Positions 8,490-17,014 are shown, numbered from the stretch's first letter. The stretch: 64,000 nucleotides of DNA from CAZRWH01 sp964603905 (GCA_964603905.1 CAZRWH010000002.1:1-64000), one strand, 5' to 3'. Notes: generated from the letters alone by a model not told the origin. Made by a program: numbers and translations.

Positions 8490-10476
8490 AATCTTTTTTT
8501 GTGATTAGAGTATCTCTTTTGAGGTCTCTCTTTGCTTTTTTACCGACTATGTTTTCTATCTCCTGTGGAGGCATTCCTGTCCCCGGTCTTTTTATTGTGA
8601 GGTTTTCTTTTGTAAAAATTTCACCTGCTTTTATCTCTTCACACGTGATTATACTCTTTCTTACTATATTTTTAACCTCTGTCTCTTCTACTTGTATTTC
8701 TTTCTTGGATGATCCAAGCATTTCTTCTGCATTTCTAATCGATTTTACTAAGGCTGTAAGCTCTGCCGGCTCGATTGAAGCTTTGTGATCTGGACCTTCC
8801 ATATTTTTGTCTAAAGTAAAATGTTTCTCTATCACACAAGCACCCAGAGAAACCGCTAATGAACTAGCTAGAATTCCCTCGCTATGATCTGAATATCCTA
8901 TCGGCAGTTGCAACTCATTCTTCATCGTTTCAATCGCTCTCAAATTCAGCGAGTCATGACTTGCCGGATAATTTGACGTGCAATGCAAGAGTGTAAGCTG
9001 ACTATTAATCTTCAAAATCTCAGATGCAGCGTTTTTCACTTCATCCATGTCTGACATCCCTGTAGAAACTATCATCGGCTTCCCTTTTTTCGCGACGTGT
9101 TTCAGGTATGGAATGTTGGTTATTTCTCCTGATGGAATTTTAAAAATTGGCATGCCTATCTCTTCCAAAAAATCTGCATCTTCTTCAGAAAAAGGGGTTG
9201 AGAGAAATAGGATACCTACTTCTTCACAATAATTTTTCAAAGTTTTGTGATCTTCTTTTGAAAGTTCCAGCCTTTTTAGCATCTCGTATTGTGATTCTAC
9301 TCCATCATTTTCTTTTTGATACTCGCATTTTTCTGCATCTCTTGTAACCAAATTATCAGCATTGAATGTTTGGAATTTGATTGCATCAACTCCTGCTGAC
9401 TTGGCAATTTCGATCATTTTTTTTGCTGTTTCCAGGTCTCCGTTATGATTAACTCCAGCCTCTGCGATAATGAAAACATCTTGCGTGCCCTGCACTTTTC
9501 GCCCCTCCAATGCCTTTAATGCATCTATTAATCTCTGGTCATCTGCAAATGAATGCGGGTACTGTTTTCCACCATTTATTGCGTCCAAAAACAGTTGCAT
9601 CTCCTCCCTGTACATGTCTTCTGTCGTAACATAGTTCTCTTCTTTTTCTCCTTCTTGCAATTCGTATGTCTCAAATTTGTTTTTTGATTTATTGAAAACT
9701 TTTATCTTGTAATCCATCCATTCCCAGTCCAGTGAGCCTTCTGTTCCTACAAGTCTAAGTGTGCGAACAGGATTTCTTGATATAACGTCGATTGTGAAAG
9801 TCCCTACGGCATCATTATCAAATTTCACTACCGAAGAAAATAGGTCGTCCGCAGACATATCAAGGTCCGAAACTTTTGCTGCATATCCTAGGACTTCTTT
9901 CGGCATGGCTTTCAAAATATGAGTTAACCAAATCAACTCAAACACATACATCTCTCGACACGCACTAGTCTCTTTTTGAGCGAAATAAACCTTACGATAA
10001 TCTTCCCAAGGATGCCAATCTGGCAAATATTGCCCCATGTGATAATGGAACGAAAGAGTCTCTCCAATCTCTCCGCTATTTACAATTTCGTTGATCTTTT
10101 TAATCGCTGGGAAATATCTAAAAGTACAAGATGGCGCCGCTACGAACGATCCGTCCATCATCTCAAATAATTCCTCATACCCTTCGTCTGTCGTTCCAAC
10201 TTCAACAAAAAAATGCTTGCGCTGTTTCGCAGCATCCAAAAAATACATGTGGTGCAAATTTGGTGGAGTTGAAATAACGTAAACGTCTGGGTTCCATTCT
10301 GCTTTCGCTTCCTGATAAGAAGTAAACGTTTTTACTCCATATTTATCGCTTGCTTCCTTGCATCTCTCTTTTGACAAATCAAATCCAGCAATATCTTCTT
10401 CTTTTACTCCGCAAAATAACAGGTTTCTGATCCTTCTTTTCCCCATCGACCCCAATCCTATTTGCAAGAATTTCAT
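8482..10476 (-). CDS. neuB: Fusion: Gfo/Idh/MocA oxidoreductase + NeuB-type nonulosonate synthase
   Basis: A 664-residue two-enzyme polypeptide. Residues 1-about 330 are a Gfo/Idh/MocA oxidoreductase: the Rossmann start is MKFLQIGLGSMGKRRIRNLL, and the C-terminal sheet domain includes LRLVGTEGSLDWEW. Residues 334-664 are a complete sialic/legionaminic acid synthase: VFIIAEAGVNHNGD, KFQTF, KIPSGEITNIP, STGMS, GYSDHSEG and IEKHFTLDKNMEGPDHKASIEP, then an SAF (antifreeze-like) domain (RKSIITCEEIKAGEIF, PGTGMPP). NeuB enzymes condense PEP with a 6-carbon acetamido-mannose. Normally these are two proteins; here the frame is continuous with no linker beyond QGTQD. The oxidoreductase half lacks the usual EKP lysine (VEVGTT at 91-96). 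Overlaps: 8 bp downstream, 4 bp upstream. Confidence 0.92.
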   Translation of the reverse strand: MKFLQIGLGSMGKRRIRNLLFCGVKEEDIAGFDLSKERCKEASDKYGVKTFTSYQEAKAEWNPDVYVISTPPNLHHMYFLDAAKQRKHFFVEVGTTDEGYEELFEMMDGSFVAAPSCTFRYFPAIKKINEIVNSGEIGETLSFHYHMGQYLPDWHPWEDYRKVYFAQKETSACREMYVFELIWLTHILKAMPKEVLGYAAKVSDLDMSADDLFSSVVKFDNDAVGTFTIDVISRNPVRTLRLVGTEGSLDWEWMDYKIKVFNKSKNKFETYELQEGEKEENYVTTEDMYREEMQLFLDAINGGKQYPHSFADDQRLIDALKALEGRKVQGTQDVFIIAEAGVNHNGDLETAKKMIEIAKSAGVDAIKFQTFNADNLVTRDAEKCEYQKENDGVESQYEMLKRLELSKEDHKTLKNYCEEVGILFLSTPFSEEDADFLEEIGMPIFKIPSGEITNIPYLKHVAKKGKPMIVSTGMSDMDEVKNAASEILKINSQLTLLHCTSNYPASHDSLNLRAIETMKNELQLPIGYSDHSEGILASSLAVSLGACVIEKHFTLDKNMEGPDHKASIEPAELTALVKSIRNAEEMLGSSKKEIQVEETEVKNIVRKSIITCEEIKAGEIFTKENLTIKRPGTGMPPQEIENIVGKKAKRDLKRDTLITKKDYE

Positions 10477-11270
10477 AACTCAGAATAAAGATTATTTTTG
10501 TGATCTTTTAAAACAGGTACAGCCTCCCTAAAACTTTCTACCGTACTTTTGTCTACAGTCGCAACCCCAAAGTCCTCATCCGCCCCCATCTTAACAAGCA
10601 GCTCGCCACCAGGAAGATACACTGCAGAATGCCCAACAAACGACAATCCTCCACCTTCACCAGTCCTGTTGACCCCCACGACATAACCTGCCAAATCTAG
10701 TGCTCTAGCGCTCAGTAATCTGTCCCAATGATCAATTCTAGACTCAGGCCAATTGGCTATTATTATTGTGATATCAGGCCTTTCTTGGCTCAGCGCTTCA
10801 AATAGCCCAGGAAATCTGAGGTCGTAACATATAGCCAACGCTACTTTGAATCCTGATATTTCGAAGGTCGTTATTTTATTTCCTGGCTCAATATGATCTG
10901 TTTCATTTAGAAAACTAATAGTGTGTATTTTTTGGTATTTTGCGGTTAATTCTCCATGAGGATTTATACACATTGCCATATTGCGCCCTTTATTGGGGGT
11001 GCCACCTTCCAGTGTAACTCCAAAAATGATGTTCAACTTGTAATTCTTGGCAAGTTCCTTGAAGAAGCTTACGGTTTCACTGGATTTTTCATGTTCAGCT
11101 ACATCACTTATGCTCATTGAAAATCCTGTCAGCGTCATCTCAGGGAACACAATTAAGCCCGCACCTTCTTCTGAGGCTTTTTCAATTAGATGTTTACACT
11201 TCTCTCGATTCGCTGGTTTGTCTTCCCAATCTATATCAAGCTGAGCTAAGGCAATTTTCAGATTTTCCAT
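10473..11270 (-). CDS. Carbon-nitrogen hydrolase (nitrilase superfamily)
   Basis: A 265-residue member of the nitrilase superfamily with the full Glu-Lys-Cys triad: E44 in VFPEMTLTGF, K114 in AKYQKIHT, and C148 in LAICYDLRFPGLF. The length and the ENRTGEGGG-like VGVNRTGEGGGLSF segment resemble omega-amidase/Nit2 or N-carbamoyl/amide hydrolases. It is translationally linked (4 bp overlap) to the oxidoreductase-NeuB fusion and 2 bp from the class III aminotransferase, so it probably acts in the same nonulosonate pathway, perhaps on an amide. A housekeeping role carried along in the operon cannot be excluded. Substrate unknown. Confidence 0.85.
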   Translation of the reverse strand: MENLKIALAQLDIDWEDKPANREKCKHLIEKASEEGAGLIVFPEMTLTGFSMSISDVAEHEKSSETVSFFKELAKNYKLNIIFGVTLEGGTPNKGRNMAMCINPHGELTAKYQKIHTISFLNETDHIEPGNKITTFEISGFKVALAICYDLRFPGLFEALSQERPDITIIIANWPESRIDHWDRLLSARALDLAGYVVGVNRTGEGGGLSFVGHSAVYLPGGELLVKMGADEDFGVATVDKSTVESFREAVPVLKDHKNNLYSEL

Positions 11271-11272
11271 TA

Positions 11273-12589
11273 TTAATTGTATTTTCTAAATACAGGTTTA
11301 ACGCATTCTCCTATTAATTTTTCTTCTAAATCCTTGTTCTCGAGAGCTTTTTTGAGTTTTTTGCATGCGTAATCCCAGGCTCTTTCGGTTTTTGCTATCT
11401 CTTTTTCTCCATGCGATAAACTTTGCGCAAAATAACCGTTGAACAATATCCCCTGGCTTATAATCTCTTGCAAGAAGTATGTCTTAACTTGCCACATTGA
11501 GTATTCCCCTTGCTCTGCGAAGGAACATGCCAATCTGCAATCCCGGTCACCAAACACATGAACTATACCGGCCAATCCGTTTTTTTCTGCTACTTTATTA
11601 AGCCTTTTACGAATCTGTCCTCCGATAGTGTACAGATGTTTTACTACTTTCTTGTCTTTTATTTCTTTGATTGTTTCGATTGCGGCACTCAAAGCATGAT
11701 TTTCTGCTCCGTGTGTTGTGGAAATCAAGAATGTTCTCTCGTGATCACCGTATATTGATCCTTTGTCCATTATCTCTTTTTTTCCAGCCAATACAGCCAA
11801 TGAAAATCCGTTTGCGATACCTTTCCCGTAAGTTGCAAGATCGGGCACAACATCGTAAACGTGCTGAGCGCCTTTCAAGTGCCATCTAAACCCAGATATC
11901 ATCTCGTCCAAAATGAACACCGCTCCATTCTTTTTACATTCTGCCTGAAGTTTTTTTAGGAAATCGTCTTTTGGCTCTACCTCTGTTGCTGGTTCCAAAA
12001 TCACACAAGAAATCTTGCCTTTGTGCTTCTTGAACATATCTTTGACGCTCTTGATATCGTTGAATCGAAATGAAACTGTCAGCTTTTGAATTGCTTTTGG
12101 TACTCCTGCCTTCATATTTGTGCTTCCAATAAACCAATCATCATAACTAAAGAATGGATGATCTTTACAGATTGCAACCAAGTCTCGCCCTGTGTAAGCA
12201 CGCGCCAGTTTTACAGCAGCTGTTGTAACTGTCGATCCATTCTTTGCGAACTTTACCATCTCAGCACATGGAACTTCTTTTTTGATTAACTTTGCCAAAT
12301 CGATTTCCAATGTAGCTGGCCTCGTATAATTAGCTCCAAGGTCTACTTGTTTTTTTACCGCATCTGCAACCCTTTTATATCCATGCCCTAGTGTCGTGGA
12401 TCGCAGTCCCATTCCCCAGTCTATGTATTTGTTCCCATCAGGATCCCAAACATAAGCCCCTTTCCCTTTGACTATAAATCCTGGAGATAATTCCGGGAAC
12501 TGATCATCCCCTTTGCTATATGTGTGAGCTCCACCAGGCACCAATGAGTGAGACAGTTCTCTCAGTTTTTTTGTTTCTGTAAATTTCAT
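11273..12589 (-). CDS. Class III PLP aminotransferase, glutamate-1-semialdehyde aminomutase-like
   Basis: A 438-residue class III aminotransferase. Visible features are the N-terminal LVPGGAHTYSKGDD and VWDPDGNKYIDWGMG, the PLP phosphate-binding KNGSTVTTAAVKLARAYTGRD near residue 117, FILDEMISGFR near 225, and the Schiff-base lysine in LATYGKGIANGFSLAVLAG near 260. Sequence style is that of GSA aminomutase, but no other tetrapyrrole gene is present and it lies inside the nonulosonate operon, abutting neuA with no gap. The likeliest role is amination of a keto sugar or keto acid, perhaps with the oxidoreductase half of the NeuB fusion. This assignment of substrate is inference only. Confidence 0.85.
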   Translation of the reverse strand: MKFTETKKLRELSHSLVPGGAHTYSKGDDQFPELSPGFIVKGKGAYVWDPDGNKYIDWGMGLRSTTLGHGYKRVADAVKKQVDLGANYTRPATLEIDLAKLIKKEVPCAEMVKFAKNGSTVTTAAVKLARAYTGRDLVAICKDHPFFSYDDWFIGSTNMKAGVPKAIQKLTVSFRFNDIKSVKDMFKKHKGKISCVILEPATEVEPKDDFLKKLQAECKKNGAVFILDEMISGFRWHLKGAQHVYDVVPDLATYGKGIANGFSLAVLAGKKEIMDKGSIYGDHERTFLISTTHGAENHALSAAIETIKEIKDKKVVKHLYTIGGQIRKRLNKVAEKNGLAGIVHVFGDRDCRLACSFAEQGEYSMWQVKTYFLQEIISQGILFNGYFAQSLSHGEKEIAKTERAWDYACKKLKKALENKDLEEKLIGECVKPVFRKYN

Positions 12590-13297
12590 TTATTCGAAAT
12601 TATTAATTTTATTTGAAATAGTATTTAATTTTGCAAAAAGCTCCTCCCCAACCACAAAATCTTCCGGCTCATCAAGATCAATTGCTCTCCATCTCGGTAT
12701 TTCGTACCCAACCACTCCATCAACAAGAAATGTCTTTTTCTCCAGCAAAACATCTGTCTTAATCCCGTAAATCATACAACCATCTAGTTTGTAAGTTGTT
12801 TCTAATTCTTGTCTGTTGCTCGACTTTAAGAATTCATTACTGCTAATAAGACTCAGCCTGCTACGTTCATCTTTTGTAAATAAAAGCTGTTCAGTTTGAC
12901 AAACACTAACCACAGCATCTGCCTCTCTCTCGAACATTAGATCTAATGCTGCATCGATGTCCGACGGCAATCTAAACGGTGATGTTGGTTGCAGGAGAAC
13001 AATATAGTCAGGCCTCTGATCTAAATTCTCAATCATGTGCACAAGCGCATCCATAATTGGACTTTTGTCTTCAGCCATCTCTTTTGGCCTCAGGAATGGA
13101 ACTTCTGCGCCATGCTGCTTAGCAACTTCCGCTATCTCTTGAGACTCTGTCGAAACAACGATTTTTGTTATTTGTTTAGACTGTTTTGCGTGATCTATTG
13201 TATGAGCTATCAACGGCTTACCGCCGAAATCTCTAATGTTCTTGTTTTTTATCCCCTTGCTCCCTCCTCTGGCCGGGATTATTGCTAAGATGTTCAT
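12590..13297 (-). CDS. neuA: CMP-nonulosonate cytidylyltransferase (NeuA/LegF-like)
   Basis: A 235-residue nucleotidyltransferase starting MNILAIIPARGGSKGIKNKN, the CTP-binding RGGSK signature of acylneuraminate cytidylyltransferases. Further landmarks are FGGKPLIAHTID, VVSTESQEIAEVA, FLRPKEMAEDKSP, VLLQPTSPFR and the C-terminal DLDEPEDF metal-binding acidic segment. It activates the nonulosonate made by the NeuB half of the neighbouring fusion as a CMP-sugar for glycosyltransferases. The ATG overlaps the stop of the upstream epimerase in an ATGA arrangement. Whether the substrate is legionaminate, pseudaminate or sialate cannot be decided from this gene alone. Confidence 0.93.
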   Translation of the reverse strand: MNILAIIPARGGSKGIKNKNIRDFGGKPLIAHTIDHAKQSKQITKIVVSTESQEIAEVAKQHGAEVPFLRPKEMAEDKSPIMDALVHMIENLDQRPDYIVLLQPTSPFRLPSDIDAALDLMFEREADAVVSVCQTEQLLFTKDERSRLSLISSNEFLKSSNRQELETTYKLDGCMIYGIKTDVLLEKKTFLVDGVVGYEIPRWRAIDLDEPEDFVVGEELFAKLNTISNKINNFE

Positions 13298-14166
13298 ATT
13301 TCCAAGTTTGTTTTTGGTTTGAAGTCCAGAATTTTCTCAGCTCTGGAGATGTCTGAAACTGAATGTTTGATATCACCAGGCCTTTCTGGTTCATTTACAA
13401 CGTTGGCACTTATCAGTCTTGCCAAGTCGTTTATTGTTATTGCTTGCCCCGTACCTATATTCACGGGGAAGCTATCTGTTTTTGTGCACAAGGCTTTGAT
13501 GTTGGCATCAGCAACATCAGATACATTTACAAAATCCCTGGTCTGACTGCCGTCGCCAAATATTTTTAGTGGTTTGCCTTCTGAGGCAAGTTTTTTAAAA
13601 ATTGGAATTGCAGCTGCATACGGAGAATTTGGGTCTTGCCTCTCTCCGTAAACATTAAAATATCGAAATACTGTCACATCAAGATTATGAAGATGTGAAT
13701 AGGCTTGGCAGTAATACTCTCCTAGCGCTTTTGAAACTGCGTATGGGGATAGAGGCTTAATAGGTTCTTCTTCTGTGACTGGCAAGTTTTCTGTATCGCC
13801 ATATACGGCACTCGAACTTGCGAATGTAATTTTTTTGACTCCATTTTTTTGAGCTGCCATAAGTACATTAAGTGTTCCTTGCCCATTTACGGCCATAGTC
13901 TCTTGTGGATTTTCGATAGACTTTGGGACCGATATTTGCGCTGCGTGATGTGCGATGTAATCTACCCCTTTTGTTGCTTTCGTTAGTGCTTCTAAATCTG
14001 TTATGTCCCCTTCCACAACCTCAATCTTGTCTGCTATATGTGCTATGTTCTCCTTTTTTCCTGTGCTGAAATTGTCGAATACAATAACCTGCTCGCCTAG
14101 AGCGACAAGCTTCTGCGCTATGTGAGACCCTATGAATCCTGCTCCTCCAGTTATTAAGTATTTCAT
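13294..14166 (-). CDS. NAD-dependent sugar epimerase/dehydratase (GalE-like), short C-terminus
   Basis: A 290-residue extended SDR with the Rossmann loop ITGGAGFIGSHIAQKL at residues 4-19, HHAAQISVPKSIENP, the catalytic SSSAVYG serine and SPYAVSKALGE (YxxxK), and FGDGSQTRDFVNVSDVA. The family includes UDP-glucose/GlcNAc 4-epimerases. It ends at FKPKTNLEI, roughly 15-25 residues before the usual end of these enzymes, because the stop is formed within the ATGA overlap with neuA. A heptamer-type repeat with hairpin fills all of the 59 bp upstream of its ATG. Substrate is uncertain. Confidence 0.88.
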   Translation of the reverse strand: MKYLITGGAGFIGSHIAQKLVALGEQVIVFDNFSTGKKENIAHIADKIEVVEGDITDLEALTKATKGVDYIAHHAAQISVPKSIENPQETMAVNGQGTLNVLMAAQKNGVKKITFASSSAVYGDTENLPVTEEEPIKPLSPYAVSKALGEYYCQAYSHLHNLDVTVFRYFNVYGERQDPNSPYAAAIPIFKKLASEGKPLKIFGDGSQTRDFVNVSDVADANIKALCTKTDSFPVNIGTGQAITINDLARLISANVVNEPERPGDIKHSVSDISRAEKILDFKPKTNLEI

Positions 14167-14225
14167 AGGTAGTTGTAGTTGGTAGTGGTAGTTGTAGTTA
14201 TTGAGTTTCGCCGTTGGCGAAACAT
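14167..14225 (+). repeat. TAG-tract + hairpin intergenic repeat, copy A1
   Basis: Read on the plus strand: a tract of 6-7 nt units such as GTAGTTG and GTAGTG, then a hairpin GTTTCGCC-GTT-GGCGAAAC at about 14205-14223. It fills the whole space between the start codon of one minus-strand gene (ATG at 14166) and the stop codon of the previous one (14226). Same polarity as the other A copies: tract left, hairpin right. Confidence 0.75.
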
Positions 14226-14894
14226 TTATTTTTTCCTAAACACAAAGAAGTATCCAAGCGTGTATTTATTCCCCTTGTGTCTTCCTCTCGTAAATAAGTT
14301 TAAAATTTTGTCCATGCAAATCAATTTCACAACAGCTATAACTCTCAACCATTTTGGCATCAGCATAGCTATGTTGTATAAGCCTGTAGTAAATGGCCCG
14401 ATCCCCATGCTTTTCATCTTAATTTTTTCGTATCCATTCTCTTCAAACAGCTTAATAATTGCAGACTTGGTATACCTGAAATAGTCGTTTGGATCTGGAT
14501 GAAAAGGGATCAAAAATGGCACAGATCCAATAAAAACTCCTCCTGGCTTGGAAATCCTTGCCGCCTCTTTTATAACATTCTCGTATCTGTAAATATGCTC
14601 CAGAACATTTAGGCAAATTATTGTGTCGTACTTTTCATCTTCTATTGGGAATTCTTCTTCTAAATCCAGTTTTACTACTTTGTCATCACTCGGATCTAAG
14701 TCTGTATATGTAATTTCGCATCCACCACCCGTAGACATGAATCTGTTGTAACTCATACCTGAAGATTTGCTTCCTAGGTCGATTGTCTTGCCTACGATTG
14801 GATTCTTCCCGGTATATTTTTGTAGTTCCAAGTTCATTAGAGTTCTTGGAATTGTTTTTCCTCTTAATGTTTCTTTTAGGAGAGTTTTTATCAT
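14226..14894 (-). CDS. Class I SAM-dependent methyltransferase
   Basis: A roughly 222-residue Rossmann methyltransferase. The SAM-binding glycine region is IVGKTIDLGSKSSG near residue 35, followed by the acidic YTDLDP loop and the motif III/IV region YDTIICLNVLEHIYRYENVIKEAARISKPGG broken over residues 90-120. PFLIPFHPDPNDYFRYT resembles methyltransferases found in polysaccharide loci. I chose the ATG at 14894 because it makes a classic ATGA overlap with the stop of the upstream epimerase; an in-frame TTG at 14909 would add five residues. Likely target: a sugar hydroxyl or carboxyl of the glycan. Specificity unknown. Confidence 0.85.
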   Translation of the reverse strand: MIKTLLKETLRGKTIPRTLMNLELQKYTGKNPIVGKTIDLGSKSSGMSYNRFMSTGGGCEITYTDLDPSDDKVVKLDLEEEFPIEDEKYDTIICLNVLEHIYRYENVIKEAARISKPGGVFIGSVPFLIPFHPDPNDYFRYTKSAIIKLFEENGYEKIKMKSMGIGPFTTGLYNIAMLMPKWLRVIAVVKLICMDKILNLFTRGRHKGNKYTLGYFFVFRKK

Positions 14895-15811
14895 TTTGTT
14901 GAGTACCAATTTATAAATTTTTGCATTCCTTCCTCAATCGACACGTTCGGACTGTATCCTAAAAGTTCTTTTGCCTTGTCTATATTGGCGTACGTTATCG
15001 GCACATCCCCCGGCTGGTCTGGATACTGTATTATTTCTGCTTTTTTATTGAGTATCTTCTCAATTGTTGAGATAAAATCACTTAGCATTACTGGCTGGTT
15101 ATTCCCTAGGTTTATAACTTCGTATCCAAGCGGTTTTTTTGCTGCAGCAACAATGCCATCGACTATGTCAGAAACGAATGTGTAATCACGCTTTGTACTT
15201 CCATCTCCAAATCTCTTAATCGGCCTTCCGTTAGCGATTGCGTCTGTAAATAAATAAGGTGCCATGTCTGGCCTGCCTGACGGACCATAAACTGTAAAGA
15301 ACCTTAAGCAAGTTGTGTTTAGGTTAAATTGCTCATGGAAATATCTACATAAATTTTCACCTCCAAGTTTTGTAGCCGCATATGGGCTTATAGGCTTAAG
15401 AGGCCATTGCGTTTCGGTGAAAGGAATTTCTTTTGACCCTCCATAAACTGACGAGCTTGATGCAAACACAAAATTCTCGACGTCACGTGCCGCTGAAAGC
15501 ATGTTAAGCGTTCCATTGATATTCACGTCGTTGTAAAGCTCAGGATCTTTTATTGACGGCCTAACTCCAGCCCTTGCTGCCAGATGAATTACGTGTGTTG
15601 GCTTATGTTCTTTAAATATCTTGTTAATACGATCTTCGTCACGTATATCTGCCTTAATAACGTTAAGTTCTTTTGCGTTTTTTTCTTTTATTCTTGGATC
15701 ATAATAATCATTAAAATTATCAACACCCACAACATCGTGTCCTTCTTCGAGCAGTTTTAAAGATGTATGCGAACCTATAAATCCAGCCGCACCTGTTACA
15801 ATAATTTTCAT
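14891..15811 (-). CDS. NAD-dependent epimerase, UDP-glucuronate 4-epimerase-like
   Basis: A 306-residue extended SDR: VTGAAGFIGSHTSLKLLEEG at residues 5-24, VDNFNDYYDPRIKE (the NDYYD stretch is typical of UDP-glucuronate epimerases), HLAARAGVRPSIKDP, SSSSVYG, SPYAATKLGGE (catalytic YxxxK) and FFTVYGPSGRPDMAPYLFT. The RPDMA motif is a hallmark of CapI/UDP-GlcA 4-epimerases. Its gene follows UDP-glucose 6-dehydrogenase by 9 bp, which provides UDP-glucuronate, so UDP-galacturonate is the likely product. Confidence 0.9.
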   Translation of the reverse strand: MKIIVTGAAGFIGSHTSLKLLEEGHDVVGVDNFNDYYDPRIKEKNAKELNVIKADIRDEDRINKIFKEHKPTHVIHLAARAGVRPSIKDPELYNDVNINGTLNMLSAARDVENFVFASSSSVYGGSKEIPFTETQWPLKPISPYAATKLGGENLCRYFHEQFNLNTTCLRFFTVYGPSGRPDMAPYLFTDAIANGRPIKRFGDGSTKRDYTFVSDIVDGIVAAAKKPLGYEVINLGNNQPVMLSDFISTIEKILNKKAEIIQYPDQPGDVPITYANIDKAKELLGYSPNVSIEEGMQKFINWYSTK

Positions 15812-15820
15812 GCGTATATT

Positions 15821-16897
15821 CTACCTTCCAATCGACCTATATTTAAAGCCAAGTTTTTTGACTTCAGCCGGTTTGTATATATTTCGTCCATCACANNNNN
15901 NNNNNNNNNNNNNNNNNNNNNNNNNNNNNNNNNNNNNNNNNNNNNNNNNNNNNNNNNNNNNNNNNNNNNNNNNNNNNNNNNNNNNNNNNNNNNNNAGTCT
16001 TAGTTTTTGAGTTTGGTTAACCTCTTCGGTTGCCTCAAGTATTAAGAATTCATATCCGTTATCTTTCCCTGTTTGAATGAAAGCTTGTACATCTTTTGGG
16101 AAACAACTTCCTCCGTATCCAATCCCAGCGTGCAAGAATCTTGGACCGATTCTGTCGTCTAATCCAATCCCTTTAGCAACTTCTGTAACGTCAGCTCCTA
16201 CCATTTCGCAGAAATTAGCAACTTCATTAATGAACGATATTTTTGTTGCCAAAAATGAGTTAGATGCGTATTTGATTATCTCTGCACTATGTACGTCTGT
16301 GAAAAGGAGAGGTCTTCCTGCACGAACTAGTGGCTGATAAATTTTCTCCATTATTTCGCGAGTCTTTTGGTGCCCTTTTCTTACTCCAACTACAATTCTA
16401 TCTGGATTCATAAAGTCTTTTACAGCAGTCCCTTCACGCAAGAACTCTGGATTGTCTACAACGTCAAATTCTTGTTTTCCTCCTGATGCTTCTTCAATTA
16501 CATCCCTTACTTTTTCACTTGTTCCAACAGGTACTGTTGATTTATTAACGAAAACTTTAAATCCGTTAATGTGCTTTCCAACAGTCTCCGCAACCTTCAT
16601 AACCGCTGTTAGATCAGCTCTGTGATCTTTGTCTGGAGGTGTACCAACAGCACTGAAAACTACTGTTGTCTCCTGTATCGCTTGCCTTGCATCTGTTGTA
16701 AAAGTTAGCCGTCCTTCTTTGTAATTTCGTTTTACTAATTCAGTTAATCCTGGTTCATAGATAGGAATTATCCCTTCTTTTAGTTTTGCTATCTTCTCTT
16801 CGTCAATATCAACACAGACAACGTTGTTTCCCAATTCTGCCAAACAAGTACCTGTCACAAGCCCAACATATCCTGTTCCTATTACTGAGATTTTCAT
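15821..16897 (-). CDS. UDP-glucose 6-dehydrogenase, interrupted by a 100-N gap
   Basis: NAD-dependent oxidation of UDP-glucose to UDP-glucuronate. N-terminal Rossmann motif GTGYVGLVTGTCLAELG, then VFSAVGTPPDKD, FVNKSTVPVGTS, NPEFLREG, and the catalytic cysteine in GYGGSCFPKD near residue 265. After VNQTQKLR the sequence runs into 100 N (15896-15995) and resumes at CDGRNIYKPAEVKKLGFKYRSIGR, the normal C-terminal end. Known family members are about 430-450 residues, while the visible parts sum to about 324, so roughly 100 residues are missing in the gap. It is the first gene of the minus-strand operon, with a divergent glycosyltransferase 117 bp away. Confidence 0.93.
   Translation of the reverse strand: MKISVIGTGYVGLVTGTCLAELGNNVVCVDIDEEKIAKLKEGIIPIYEPGLTELVKRNYKEGRLTFTTDARQAIQETTVVFSAVGTPPDKDHRADLTAVMKVAETVGKHINGFKVFVNKSTVPVGTSEKVRDVIEEASGGKQEFDVVDNPEFLREGTAVKDFMNPDRIVVGVRKGHQKTREIMEKIYQPLVRAGRPLLFTDVHSAEIIKYASNSFLATKISFINEVANFCEMVGADVTEVAKGIGLDDRIGPRFLHAGIGYGGSCFPKDVQAFIQTGKDNGYEFLILEATEEVNQTQKLRXXXXXXXXXXXXXXXXXXXXXXXXXXXXXXXXXXCDGRNIYKPAEVKKLGFKYRSIGR
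15896..15995. other. Assembly gap, 100 N
   Basis: Exactly 100 N inside UDP-glucose 6-dehydrogenase; a conventional placeholder for a gap of unknown size. Confidence 0.97.
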
Positions 16898-16986
16898 ATT
16901 TAATTTTTGTTATTAAGCGTGGAGAATTTACCTCACAACCTCACTTCTGTCCATAGATCAAATGTGGTCTTTCTTGGTAATTCAAG

Positions 16987-16992
16987 TATAAT
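16987..16992 (+). promoter_or_regulatory. Putative -10 box for the GT2 gene
   Basis: A perfect TATAAT 22 bp before the ATG at 17015, in the divergent gap between UDP-glucose dehydrogenase and the glycosyltransferase. No good -35 is visible at 16-18 bp, so the call rests on the -10 alone. Confidence 0.4.
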
Positions 16993-17014
16993 ACTCGCGT
17001 TTTAATTACCTGTT

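Noticed and set aside
11273..12589. hemL (tetrapyrrole biosynthesis)
   Set aside because: No other haem gene is nearby, and the gene is locked inside the nonulosonate operon by zero to 2 bp spacing.
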